Source of the DNA: Megamerina dolium
Lineage: Eukaryota > Arthropoda > Insecta > Diptera > Megamerinidae
Direction: 5' to 3'
DNA length: 64,000 bases
NCBI GenBank assembly: GCA_963854835.1
Contig: OY978525.1
Coordinates: 4,917,501 to 4,981,500 of the forward strand
This document shows positions 11,554 to 23,289 of the stretch, one piece after another. The translations under genes and the position numbers were made by a program. Within the stretch, counting starts at the first letter, position 1, and each line of letters starts with the position of its first letter. The notes under the pieces were generated by a model. That model searched no databases. It saw only the letters and a program-made list of their open reading frames with translations, and was not told the origin of the DNA.

Positions 11554-12039
11554 CCTAATTTCGGATTACCGAGTTAATTCGAATTAACTCTGGCATTAAC
11601 TGCAGCTAATCCGTATAAACTCGTATGAGTTAATTCTCAAAATAAAAGAGGATTAGGGCAATTTGAGATGGCAACACTGCTGAAAATTGTCTATTGTGAA
11701 TTTTTCTCTATCCATTTTACAAAATATTAGGTGTGTTCGCTAACAAAAAACTTTCAACAATTGTTAACAGTTTTCAACATGAAAAGTGTTGGCGAACAAA
11801 TAAATCCAGCTGTCAATTACGAACGGTGAATGCCAATTTACAAGTTTCTGATAGTTTTCAGTTCACGTACTTCTTGTAGATTTTCTCATATCGAGAGTGA
11901 TAGATGACAGAAATTGATAGTGATAGTAATGTAAGTGGACAGACCTAATAAAACAGCAATCAGCCGTTTAGTTAATCCGCAATACTGCCGTCTGTCAGGT
12001 TTTTATTCGGATTAAGTGCGCCGGTAATCCGGAATTAGG
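11554..12039. mobile_element. Candidate non-autonomous TIR element (486 bp)
   Basis: The ends are inverted repeats matching at 17 of 18 positions: 'CCTAATTTCGGATTACCG' (11554-11571) and 'CGGTAATCCGGAATTAGG' (12022-12039). Internally there are further 'TAATCCG' motifs and a direct repeat of 'CTGCCGTCTGTC' near 11985 and 12040. No transposase frame is present, so it would depend on another element. It sits inside a Sat155 monomer, which supports insertion. Superfamily not assigned; no clean target duplication is visible. Confidence 0.55.
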
Positions 12040-12160
12040 CTGCCGTCTGTCTACGCTATTAGGCATGCTTTCCATACGATTCAGTCCATTCTCCAACTAA
12101 TTCGTTAATTTTTTGTAAAAATAATCATATATTTAGTGAATTTGCTTAATATCTTGGTGT
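12040..12160 (+). repeat. Sat155 satellite fragment, right of nested element
   Basis: 'CGATTCAGTCCATTCTCC', 'CGTTAATTTTTTGTAAAAAT' and 'AATCATATATTTAG' align with the post-core part of the Sat155 monomer ('CCGATTCAGCTCATTTTTAA ... AATAATCGTATGTACC'). It continues the unit interrupted at 11553. Confidence 0.55.
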
Positions 12161-13148
12161 CTGGGTAATTATGTACTTAGTTTAGAAAATTTCTAAAACT
12201 CTCCAATGATTCACTGATATTATTTCAAGTTCCTGACAAGATGGTCTTATTGTTCATTTTTTCTATTTTGAAAATGGCTCGTGCTAATATTCTAAAAGTG
12301 AATGATTGCGATTCCGAATAAAACCGATTCATGTTCATTTTTTCCATTCTATTGCAACGAAATTGGTTAACATATATAATTCCTACTAATATTGTAATGG
12401 ATGGGATATTCATATTATTTATATTTGTTGATATCTTGAAATTAATATAAAGTCTTATCCATTTTATGGTTACGAATTTTTCTTTCAATATAATGTTTCT
12501 TCTACTCATACTTCATGCTCAAAGATGGCAAATCATAAACTAAACATATGATGTCTTCGTGTGACAGTTCTCTTTGACAGATGCACTGAAACAGTGCTGC
12601 CAAAACCGAACCACGAAATGGATAACCCAGTCTTTAGTACTCATTTAGTAACATCAAAATTATCAAACTATTAGTCTATTCTTCTATTTGACTAAGTTTT
12701 ACTTCATATTGTAACGAGTATCGATGGTTGATTATTCATCACTAATTGTGAATGGCACGAATAATGACAGCATCGAAACGAATGTCAAAAAAAAAAAAAA
12801 TGAAATATTCAATAACAAGAATACGCTAACGAGAAAGAAAGAGAAGAATCTTGACTACGATAATTGAAGATTCTGGAGTGTTGCCACAGAACATAAATAG
12901 AGCCAGTTGTTGACAAATGAATCAATTGAATTCTAAAAGTGATCGTGCAAATATTTTTATTTTATCAGAGGCAAAAATTGTAAGTACCTACATTAAAGAT
13001 TTATTATAAATAGTTGATTGGAAATAGATTTGATTAAATAAATTGCTGCTGTATATAGTTGTATAAAATAGATGTTGCAATTATTATTGACAGAATCAAG
13101 TGATCGAACAGGGTTGATTCGAATAGAATTAAAGGTTCACAAAATAAA
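12161..13148. other. AT-rich unique DNA, nothing recognised
   Basis: No repeat, transposon motif or credible coding frame. The minus-strand frame at 12225-12509 has an AT-driven composition and no recognisable domain. Confidence 0.45.
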
Positions 13149-13367
13149 AATGTAACGATATTTTATGCATGCAAATGTCGCGTTCGTAACATAAAAAAAA
13201 TTACTGGTTCAGTTCCAGAAGTTCCAATATTAAAAATACATTCCCACTGTTTGCTTTTTATCTAACCTCCCGTCTTTATCCAAAAGAAACTCACTGAATA
13301 TACCTATAATTCCTGAGTGAATTCTATGTTACGGACGTGACATTCGTAGGCATAAAATATGTAATGA
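13149..13367. mobile_element. Candidate foldback/MITE with ~42-bp inverted ends
   Basis: The left arm (about 13151-13194) contains 'ATATTTTATGCATGCAAATG' followed by 'TCGCGTTCGTAACATA'. The right arm (about 13325-13367), reverse complemented, reads 'ATATTTTATGCCTACGAATG' followed by 'TCACGTCCGTAACATA'. The arms match at most positions over about 42 bp and enclose about 130 bp. A related single arm occurs near 16852. No coding capacity. Class not assigned. Confidence 0.5.
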
Positions 13368-14887
13368 AGCTACATAAAATCTATCGAGAAAACTAAAAAA
13401 AAAAAAAAATGCAATAAATATTTTTAATTAAATCAAGTAAAAAGAGAAGTTTATATGTGAAAGCCTCAAGTAAGCAGCAAGCAAAAGTGACTTCCATCTA
13501 CTCAAATGACAATATTTATATGCGAATTTCAATAAATGCCTTTATTAATAAAATTTCTTAGTGGAAAATTTCTTTCAAAGCCTCATCACTTATTCACATG
13601 ATTTTTTATATTAATTAGTTGGTGAAAAATTTAACTAAACTTGTGCACAACTCAAAAAATTTCTCCTACAAATAGTTGCGACATATGTGTCTTCCTACAT
13701 ACTAGGTCCTACTCTACTAAGGTCTCTCTCTCTCTCTCTCTCTGTTTTGCTCGCCTTATCGCATACACAACGGCATAAGAAGAAATCTCTCTTCCGATTG
13801 TACTCTGAGTTAATTTTACTCTATTAAAAAAATCTTCTTTATCTTCATTGATGCGTTCGTTCTTTTCAATTCTCCTACATTAGTGTAGGTACAATAAAGG
13901 GGAATGAACAACTCTCGAGAAAAACGTCACCAATACTGAGTGAGTATAATATGATATATTTGAGAGAGAAAAAGAGCGCATGAGTACTAGTGTATTTGAG
14001 ATAAAAAATAGTGCAAGCATAAAATGGAAAAAGTAAATATTTTTCTTTGCAATGCAAAGAAGAAATAATACAAACACACACGGGCAAACACACATACATA
14101 TATAAATATATTAAGCACAAAAGGAAAAATAAGTGAAAAGCGCGCGTTTTTTGCGCACTTTTTTTTTCGGCAAAATTTCTGCGAGTACATGCGGATATAT
14201 GTATATTTATAAGAACGTAAATACATATGCAAGCTGAATATTATGATGATTATTTTATTTTTATTTTTTTTATAGATTTTTTGCTCATCATTTACTATTT
14301 TCTGTAAACAGAATTTGTGATTGGTCGTAGTCGTTGTCGTTGTCGTCGTCATCGTTGTTGTTGTTGTTGTTGTTGTTAGTGTGAATCCTTAAACATTTGC
14401 AGGATAGCGTATATTTTTCGCGAAATTTTCTATAGTTCGCGCTGTCTCTGTTTAGCGCTTATTTCTTATTATCACATGAGGATAGCAAAATTGAGCAATT
14501 ACTGGGATGCTGAATAATGTAGGATGGAAGGTGGAGCAGTCGCATTGCTACAGCAGCAGTGTAGTATGGTGAGTTTTTCTATTTTCTTTATTTTTATTAT
14601 TTATTTATACTTTTGTGACTTTTTAATGAGCGCAATAGTTGTGCTGATTGTTGTTGTTGTTGTTGTTGTTGTTGTTTTTATATGAAAAAAAAAAACTCAA
14701 GATTAATTGGATTTCAGATACTCACTTCGTTACATTTTGCTCAATGTTTGTTTGCTTTTGCTCTATGTACTACCTCCCTATGTACATATGTATATGAGGA
14801 AAATAATGTAGTTAATTTTTTTACTTCTTAGCATATTTATTAAAATTTTATTAAATATTTGATTAGAATTTAATTAAAAATTTTATT
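13368..14887. other. Microsatellite-rich non-coding DNA
   Basis: Holds (CT)n at about 13723-13743, a GTT/GTC run at about 14330-14379, (TTG)n at about 14650-14678 and poly-T tracts. Open frames on the minus strand translate CAA and CA runs and AT-rich DNA. No gene recognised. Confidence 0.5.
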
Positions 14888-14959
14888 TTATTTTTTTTTT
14901 TTTTTGTTAATAAATGAAAATATCATATAAATATATTTGAAAAAAAAATTCATTATTTT

Positions 14960-14962
14960 ATT

Positions 14963-14997
<35 letters not shown>

Positions 14998-15530
14998 TTG
15001 GCGCTACAGCACATTGTGAGCTTTGGCCTGCTAAACAATACGGCTGAATGTTACACGGTCTTTTGTCGTCTCTATCCAGTTTTCCACTTGAAGTTTCTTT
15101 AAGTCTTCGTTTACTTCGTCCATCCATCTTGATCTTGGTCTTCCTCTTGCTTTGTTCGTGAATGACATCGTCCATTCTTGTTACGTGGCCTAACTAGCTT
15201 ATGCGGTGTGCCACATTTTCGCCTTGAATTAGCTGATCAAGCTCGTTGTTCCACCTTATTATTCATTCGTCAGGTGCAATTTTAATGGCGCCGAAGATTT
15301 TTCGGAGAATTTTTCTTTCGAAAGTCATCAGTTTTGTTTTGTCTTTCTCACTCACAGTCCATGCTTTAGCTTCATAGCACAAGAGACTGGTCGTACCACT
15401 GTCTTATTCAGTGCCAGTTTGCAGGCTCTGTTAAGAAGTTTTGATTTGAAGAGTCTTATGAGTGATGCAAATGAACTGTTAGCTGCTTGGATACTTTCGT
15501 CGATTGTGATGTTCATGGCGTTATCTGCTG
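14960..15530 (-). pseudogene. Non-LTR retrotransposon, RT C-terminal remnant with (CAT)n tail
   Basis: The minus strand reads in broken frames the end of a LINE ORF2: 'VSEKDKTKLMTFERKILRKI' then 'FGAIKIAPDE', then 'LGHVTRMDDVIHEQSKRK'. These match the conserved segment after the reverse-transcriptase domain of insect LINEs ('E.WT....D...L..FERKILRKIFG' and 'RWLGHV.RM'). In-frame stops and at least one frameshift break it. The element's 3' end runs into a GAT/ATC microsatellite at 14965-14997 on its own 3' side, as expected for a LINE with a simple-repeat tail. It encodes no active enzyme. The clade is uncertain. Confidence 0.75.
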
Positions 15531-15594
15531 TTGTTATTTTATTTTACTTTTTTAAATTCTTACTTTTATTACGAGAGTTCCTTTTTATATGAGC

Positions 15595-16240
15595 TCAAAC
15601 CAATGGTCGCAGCACTTTTGCCACTCCGACTGAGACATCTCCAAAATATGGTTTTTGTTGGGTTTGGATCGTTTTTGGAAGAACCACATAGTCAATTGAT
15701 GATTCGCCACCTGTCGTGATTTTATAAACGTCTTTCGAAGCATCTCGATCGAATTTTTTCATCATTTTTTTTTTTTTTGCACCAATCGACAGAAGCCCCT
15801 TTTTTTGAGCGATTGTTAAATTATGCGGGATCCAACGAGAATAAATTTTTCTGACAGCTAAGTGTTTATGCAATATTGAATGCAAGGCTGTGGAAATAAT
15901 GCCCAAGAAAGCCTTAATTTCACGGTATGTCACTAGACGATCATTTATTAATTATCAGTTCACCGACAACATCGATGGTTTCTGGCACAATGACCGATTT
16001 TAGACGATCTTCACGAAATTCCTCCTGGAGCGAACGGCGACCATGCCTGAATTCATTAAATCTGTTATAAATTGTCTGGAAGGTTGGTGCTTCATCGCCA
16101 AATGTCGCATGAAGGCGATCGAAGCACTATTGTTGAGATGATTCACTTCGAAAATCGTAAATAGCCAGAACTTACTGGTCACTGGTTTTTAACAATTTTC
16201 TATTTACTATGAAATGATCGCGAGTTACACTAAGCACTTG
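15595..16240 (-). pseudogene. mariner transposase remnant (N-terminal part)
   Basis: Minus-strand frames 16000-16182 and 15595-15933 give the N-terminal DNA-binding half of a mariner transposase: 'MRHLAMKHQPSRQFI', then 'VTYREIKAFLGI', 'LHSILHKHLAVRKI' and 'SRWIPHNLTIAQKKG'. These are typical mariner helix-turn-helix and linker motifs. The segment expected to hold the first catalytic Asp ('TGDES' in relatives) reads 'TTGGES', so that Asp is lost. A frameshift separates the two halves. The C-terminal part with the other two catalytic residues is absent; the coding match stops near 15595, next to the LINE remnant. Inactive. Confidence 0.8.
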
Positions 16241-17450
16241 CATCATTTCCAACAATAACAACTATATAATGTAAAAGTGAAAGAAATATGTTGAACTTGA
16301 GCAGGTAAAATATACGATATACGATATGTATACTACATTTGTATAAGAAATGTCCTTGAAATTCTTCAAGACATAGCTACTCATACTGAATATAATAATA
16401 TCTGTATTTGTTAGCGTCACATTGATACATTCATCCATTTATAAGTCTATCGGTACATATTTGTCTGTTTGTCTATTTAGTTGTTTCTTCCTATTTACCA
16501 TACTCGTATCTAACTCTTGTATATGGTAGTGTCTTTATGTATAACTTACTTCTAGTCATGTTTAAGGTATGCTTGATTGTATGGCAGCATTTTGTTACAT
16601 TCTTTCTACATTTGTTGTGCCAACAATATTCTCATCATCATACTCGTACCATCTATGGTTGTCACATTCAATACTTAGCATTTTCTTTAAAGTATTTCTT
16701 TTTATTTTTTTGTACTTTACGTGTAGTTTCTTGATATTATCTTCTTTAGCTTTTGCTTAGATATATTCGTATTCCTTTAATTTTTTTCATTACATTTCTC
16801 ATTTGATTCTTATACTTTTGATTGATATATGAGCATTTATTGCGTAATGAATGTGACATCCTTACGCATAAAATATAAATATCAATGAAATCAAATAGAG
16901 GAATGTGACTAGACGAGCTTCATGTTATATTTAAGCGAATAATTAAGCAATTTTGAGCATTTCATTTCAAGATATCCTGCAATATAAATCAATTTCGATG
17001 CTACAAAATATGGAACCGGCTTGATTTTGAGTAATCTATATTTTTTTGAAAATTACAAAATTAAAGTTTAGATTCTCGAAACCCCATTAAATTCAGAACA
17101 ACTTATTGTTTGGCGTAGTTCACAGGCCGGCATCATCAATTGAACATAGAACCAATGTTAATGGTTAGCGCTATAAGGAAATCATTTTCAACTTTTAATT
17201 TCTCGAAGTCAATACCAATAGCCTAAGTGCTATTTCGGTTCCAGTAACATGCCGTACAGCGCATTACTGGAACTATATAAACTATTAGTCGAGGCTGGTA
17301 AGTAATAGATGTACAAATAAATTCTGTCATGTGAAATTAGTTGCATTAAAACTAATACTTCGACCGCCATTTTGGATATTTGTAGCTTACTCATTTATAC
17401 GACATTCGTTTCAGTCGTTTACAAGCTGTCATTCAGTGTGTATCAATTTT
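16241..17450. other. AT-rich non-coding DNA with one foldback arm
   Basis: Mostly unique AT-rich DNA. At about 16846-16876 'GTGACATCCTTACGCATAAA' resembles one arm of the 13149-13367 foldback element and may be a decayed copy. No gene recognised. Confidence 0.4.
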
Positions 17451-17454
17451 ATAA

Positions 17455-17590
17455 GAAGTGGATGACCATTTGACTTTGGGTGAAAATTATGTGAATCATA
17501 GAATAGTACGGATATGGTTTGCAATATTTTGTGACAATAATTTTTACCTTACGGATGATTCACGTACCGGTACGTACAGGAATATCAGCT
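17455..17590 (+). pseudogene. Possible mariner transposase N-terminal scrap
   Basis: The frame from 17458 reads 'VNHRIVRIWFAIFCDNNF' then 'LTDDSRTG', close to the mariner second helix-turn-helix and linker ('.VRRWF.KFR.G.F.L.D..R.GRP'). The downstream sequence leaves the family at about 17590, and no catalytic motif follows. Short and diverged, so tentative. Confidence 0.45.
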
Positions 17591-18120
17591 CTGGAACTCA
17601 TCTTCTCCTTAGGCTGGGAAGTTGTCCAGCATGCTTTCCAGGAGTTAGACTTGGCTCTTTCCGATTAATATTTATTCAGATCAATGCAGTCTTATTTAGC
17701 TGACCAGGGAATTACCCAAAGTTGAAGATGTGTGAAAATTGCTCGAAGACTATTTTGCCGAGTTTCTACACTAGGGGATCCATCATCTACCCGTTAAATG
17801 TCAAAAGCACATCTATACATAGTAATGGTGAATATTATTGTTATTATTAAGTTTTGTAAAAAACATGAAAAACATGACAGAATTTATTTGTACACCTATT
17901 AAGTTACGACTGACGACTTGAAGGTTAAGATTTGGTTTGTTATTATCAAGATATCGAGTGTATTTACATGACGCAGTCGAGATGAAATTTACCAAAATAT
18001 TTGCCACCCCATTGATTGTTTGTGTTTTATTTAAGAAAACATATTTTTGAGAAAAATTGGGATAAAAATAAATGCTTTTTCGATTTTCGTCTTCATCTTC
18101 TTCTTTATTATAGGATAATA
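17591..18120. other. Unclassified, no gene recognised
   Basis: The continuing plus-strand frame to 17703 after the mariner-like scrap has no recognisable domain. The rest is AT-rich with no repeat I can match. Confidence 0.35.
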
Positions 18121-18129
18121 TCCTGTTTT

Positions 18130-18880
18130 TACAACAATTTAAGTTTCTGCAGAACTAGACGTCAAGCATTCTCGCCACCTCTTCGGGGGTCGACGGGGTA
18201 GTCTTGCAACCGTTGGATTCTCTACCACTGCGATCTTAACTAACCGATGATCTCCTATTCTCCGAATATGCAGATTCCACTCCTTCCTTCCCCACCTTCT
18301 CTATTTGACAATATCTCGTATTTCGCAGATTTATCGAATGTCGTGATATCGCATCAGGTCCCACCAAGTGAACCTATCTATCGAGCACAAAGTGTGGATT
18401 TCTGTTTTGGATACAGCATGTTCGATGGTTTTCATATCAGCTCTCATCTCAATATATGTCAATATGGGTCTAACGCATGTCTTATATATCCGGACTTTCC
18501 CTGTAATACTGAGATGTTTATTTCGCCATATAGTGTCTCTTATACATTCCGATACTCTAGCTGTTATGTTTGCTTAAGTAATGACTTCAGAATTTAGGTC
18601 TTTTGATGATGTTAATTTCGCTTCAAGGCAGTTAAATTCCATGATCTGTTCTATGGGCGTACCGTATACGCAAGGTTGCATCGTAAGATCTGTCTTGAGA
18701 TTTTTAGATATTTTGTTTTCGAAGTGGATATTTCCATATTATATTTGTGTGGCGCATTTTCAAAAGAATATAGAAGCCGTTGCAAGTCCTTATTTATCTG
18801 AGGGTAGTCTTTTTCGATTTAAATTCATAAATTTTGTGCTCAAAACCACTGCATACGTTTAGAGTGATATTTGTTATTAT
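18130..18880 (-). pseudogene. Non-LTR retrotransposon RT C-terminal remnant
   Basis: Minus-strand reading, with stops, gives 'INKDLQRLLYSFENAPHKYN' then 'MEISTSKTKYLKIS', 'IEQIMEFNCLEAKLTSSKDL' and 'ARVSECIRDTIW'. Further on come 'IRDIVK' and 'LPRRPPKRWRECLTSSSAET'. This order (palm-end 'ISTSKTK', 'EF.YL...LTS..DL', then a basic 'GRP.KRW' tail) is characteristic of LINE ORF2 C-termini in insects. Many stops and frameshifts, so inactive. Its 3' end is near 18130. It looks different from the 15-kb and 52-kb remnants. Confidence 0.75.
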
Positions 18881-20880
18881 CAATCATGATTTAATTCATC
18901 AATAGAAGCAATAAAGATGAAGGTATTAACTAAAAAATTAAATTATTACGATTCGTATTCAGTGTGTGATCTGAGATATAATCTTTTTTGAAATGAATAG
19001 AACTATTACAGGCTTAGCAAATCTGATGTCTAAAAGTATGCCGAATACATAAATATCGACTTTAAATTTGAGATTATTAAATCACATTAATCTTCGGCAT
19101 TACAGCGGGCCTTACTTAAGTGACTTAAGTGACAAACGCCTCAACTCAGTCTAACGTAAAGTTCATTAATTCTGAAAAATCGACATTGAGGGACATTGAG
19201 TCCAAGAGCTAAGCAAATGTTTCGGTTTAAAATATATTTTATAGAATCATCAAATACTTCTATTTATTTACATTTTCCATTAACCATTTGATATATATTT
19301 TTTCCATCAAAACATATCCTTTTGGCTTCTCTGGATATATCCAATAAAAACAAAATTGTTTTCATTAATCGAAGTAAGAGAAAATATTTTATATTTTTTT
19401 TTTTCTTTCGAATGAAATTTTATAAGAGAAAAGGAGAAAGAAAAAAAAAAAAAAGAACGCCTGAATTTGGTGGAAAAAATAGTTTTGGCGTCCAATTTAC
19501 TAAAACGTGTGACTATTTCAATTAAATAAAGTTGTTGGTATTTTTTTTTTTTTTGATTTTCGTTACCACCGACAATTTTGTTGGCAAATAGTGTCGCCAA
19601 TGAGACGCAGTAATATGATTTTTCCCATATTTTGTTGCTTTTTTGGTCTTTGTTATCCATTTTATATTTTTTCTACTTACATACATAGCTAAATGCCAGC
19701 ACTAAAAATGGGGCGAAACAAGCGCTTATATACAGGCAGTTACTCTTGAGAAGAAGAATGGCGTATTTAATTTATTGAATTATTGTAAAAATAGTTTTCG
19801 TTGTAAAATATTTTTATTTTATATATATTTTTTTGTCAATTTCTATCGAATGGAATTTGACAAAATACAATTGACATAGCCTTTTGCTAAATTAGTTGAA
19901 AAATGGTAACCAAGTACATAGAGGTGATTGAATGAATGATTCAATAATTTCATTGATTTCCATCAAATTCAGTTGCATATTTGCTATATTTCAATTATAA
20001 GAATTTTTGTCAATTTATCAATATGCACCTAATATGTGACATTTATATTTCAATTTTCTAACATTATATTCTTTTGCGCGTTGAACACCATGTACATTAT
20101 TATATTTCAAGGTTTACCTCGAAGCCATTCAATGTTGAAGGTTCAAAGATCTCAGAAACAATGTTTGACTTGTTGACACTGTGTAGTGTAAAATAGAAGC
20201 AAATGGCATTTTAAAGTTCAATGCCTGATTGATATTTATGAATGAAATTGATGTCAAGCATCGATGGCAAGTTGAACGGTCGATAGTTTACAATTGACTT
20301 GTGTTTGATAGACAATAGAGCGTGTTTTTATTTTCAGTTCTATAGAATTTTGACGAATTTTACATTTTAAATTAATTTATTTTTTAGTTTTTATTATTTA
20401 TTATAATCGTAATTATGTGTAATGTGGTATAAAAGCGGCGAATAAAAGAGAAAGAAAATTTGTAATAAAATTGAAAGAAAATTGAAAGCATTTAAATATT
20501 CAATATGTTATATTCTCCTCGACTGAATACAGAATATTCAATGCTTCTGCAATATTTTGATTCTTTCCAAATCAAAATATTCGTTTAGTTCCTCAAATTA
20601 GTTCAGTTCTTTTTCCGCTAAAAAATTGCTTCAAGTTTGAAAGCCGAAAATAATCGTTATGGGATTTATCTGTGTGAAGGTGGTGAATGAGGGTGCAATT
20701 TGCTTGAGAAATAATATTTTTTTCTTATCCAAAATTTAAATTATATTTTCGTTTAAATCATGAGCTGAGTCGACTTAGCAAATAGTTCTGTCTTTCTACA
20801 AAGCTCTTCGCTTAATAACTGGCGTATACAGTTAATGTTCAAGCTGAAAATTGACACATATAATTTTTTTGCACCATTGA
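18881..20880. other. AT-rich DNA with homopolymer tracts, nothing recognised
   Basis: Poly-T/poly-A tracts near 19395, 19441-19455 and 19540-19556. The opposing frames at 19307-19660 overlap these tracts and are not credible genes. Confidence 0.45.
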
Positions 20881-21910
20881 ATGAATATATTCATGAATTT
20901 ATGAAATCAGATGAATTTTTACATTTTTGAGATCGAAAATATGAATTTTTCAAGCTAAAATTTGGTATGCCAAGTTTATTTGATGATAGAAAAAATATAT
21001 TTCAAAATAAGAGTAATCGCACAAAAAGCACACCTACCACCCATACAAAAGTATGCTTTTGAGTGTCACTTTCACACATTTTACACCCTAAAAGATTGCG
21101 CTATCGAGCTAAAATTTAGTATATAAAGTAAATATAATCACAAAAGAGATATGCTAGAAAATGAGTGTAATTGTGTGAAAGCGACGCTTATCTTCCATAC
21201 AAAAGTGTGTGTTGTTGAATGTCGGTTTTTAGACTTTGTGCAAGAAAATATAAAGCTATCAAACTGAAATTTAGTACATAATGTTTTTGTGATCACAAAA
21301 GAAACATATTAAAAAATGGATGTAATCGGATGAAAAATACGACAATCTCTCATATAAAAGTTTAGTGTTGTATAACTTTTTTCATGCTTTGTGCAAGAAA
21401 ATATTAAGAGATGAAGCTAAAACTTGGTATATATGATTTTATTTTTTAATTATTTAACATATTTGAAAATAGGCAAAATTATATAAAAACCACGCCTACC
21501 TTCCATACAAAAGTATGTTTCCAGATGCATTTTTTAACACTTTGCGCACGAAAATCTAAAACTATTCGACTGAAACTTGGTATATGTTATTAAATTTACA
21601 AAAAAATAAACATATTTTAAAATAAGCTAAATCCGATGAAAATTATGCTCACCTCCCATACAAAAGTATGTTTCCAGATGTATTTTTTTACACTTTGCGC
21701 ACGAAAATATGTAACTATTCGACTGAAACTTGGTATATATTATTAAATTTATAAAAAAGTCCACATATTTTAAAATAGGCTACATCCGATAGAAATTACG
21801 CACACCTCCCATACAAAATTATATTTTGTGTTTGGATATTTTCACATTTTTCGCACAAAGATATGAAGCTATCAAGCTGATACTTAGTATATATATGAAT
21901 AGGCATGTTT
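20881..21910 (-). repeat. Sat155 satellite array, reverse orientation
   Basis: 'CCATACAAAAGTATG' or close variants starts at 21041, 21195, 21350 (degenerate), 21503, 21656 and 21809; intervals are 154, 155, 153, 153 and 153 bp. Units also share 'TTTGCGCACGAAAATAT', 'CTATTCGACTGAAACTTGGT' and 'AAAATAGGC...ATCCGATG'. This is the reverse complement of the 23.3-kb and 42.2-kb arrays. Units at 21503 and 21656 are noticeably similar to each other, suggesting later local duplication. Confidence 0.85.
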
Positions 21911-23081
21911 GAGAAAAAAGGGACTGGTATACGTATTTCCTATATAAAAATTGCATTTTTTTAATGGCAATTTAATCAAAAAATGCAATTTCAATGTTGG
22001 AATTCACAAAAATTTCATGCTTTTTAATAGTGAGTAATGTCTAGAGATGCTTGATATTACTGCGCACATTAACAAATCAATGAATGTACCAAATAATCAA
22101 TTTCTAAGTCATTATTAACATGAGGTATATGTCTCTGAATGCTATTGACACATTGAATGCAAATGTTTTTATTTGTGTGTGGGGTGGTATGCAATTCAGA
22201 TGAGGAGACCATAGCAATGTCATATTCATACAACATGTTCTACTCTATTTTCCTTTTATTGTCATTGTGTATTTGAATTTGCAATTAAATTTTCATTGCA
22301 TTTTTCTTATGCTTTTCATAATACGTATCAATGCTCACCACATGTGCTTGGACGAGTATATATGATATATGTATGTATTTCATCCACCTTTTGTAATAAT
22401 AATAATTCGATGACTCTTACTCATATCCTTCTTCTTGCCAAACATTCATTTGCATTTGCTCTAATCTTATGCATACCATGATACTCACTGGTACTGGTAT
22501 CAAAATTGCTATCGTTTGCCCCCTTTGACCATAGTTCTGTCAGTCAGTCTACTACTACCACTACTACTACATACATTAGACCGTCTGCGTGGTTGTCTAT
22601 CTATCTATGAGTATTTGGCTAGTCGTTCGTTCGTTCGTTCGTTTGTCTATCTTTCTTAGTTTGCTTGTCCGCTTGCTTGTCTATGCAAATATATACATAC
22701 ATAGCTCCTGCTGTAGCTGCTATTATTGCTGTCTTGTGAGTAACATTGGCTAGTCAAATGCTTACATACATATTAGTTATTGTTGTTGTTGTTGTTATTT
22801 TGTCTATAAATTAAATTATGTTTGGAAATTATGCATGCATTGCACCGTCATCGACATCAGGCATAATCACATACTGCACCACACCGTATCTGTACTTATA
22901 TACGTACTTGCACTACATTGAATTGGATTGCATTGCTTTGAACGCAGCGCACGCTGCTGCTGCTGCTTGCTACGTACCACATCGAAATGAATAACAACGA
23001 CGAAGTGCACTAATTCACATTTGATGTTCGGCGAATGCGTTTGGTCAATGAGGTTAAGTTCCTAACGTCGTCGTAGTTGCT

Positions 23082-23083
<2 letters not shown>
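21911..23083. other. Non-coding DNA with microsatellites
   Basis: Contains a CTA/ACT run at about 22550-22570, (CGTT)n at about 22624-22643, GTT repeats near 22780 and GCTGCT near 22950-22970. Less AT-rich than the satellite blocks. No exon recognised. Could include regulatory DNA, but nothing in the sequence proves it. Confidence 0.4.

Positions 23084-23119
<36 letters not shown>
23084..23119. repeat. (CA)n microsatellite
   Basis: About 17 uninterrupted CA dinucleotides, the longest CA tract in the window. Confidence 0.95.
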
Positions 23120-23123
<4 letters not shown>

Positions 23124-23289
23124 ATAGATCGAAATATTAACACCCTTCTCATCCTCATTGAACGTTATTGGTTCGTTAAAGATATTTGGCGTTGTTTAAG
23201 TGCCAAGAAGTTGGAGGAGTTGTTGCAACATTAGTAGCATATTCCAAGTAACATATGTGTTTGCTATCTAGTTTCATACTGATATGTCT

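Noticed and set aside
14888..15175. Protein with a poly-Asp stretch
   Set aside because: The Asp run is the translated GAT/ATC microsatellite at the 3' end of a LINE remnant, and the upstream part is LINE C-terminal sequence.
18247..18597. Plus-strand 116-codon open frame
   Set aside because: It is the antisense shadow of the LINE remnant read on the minus strand at 18130-18880.
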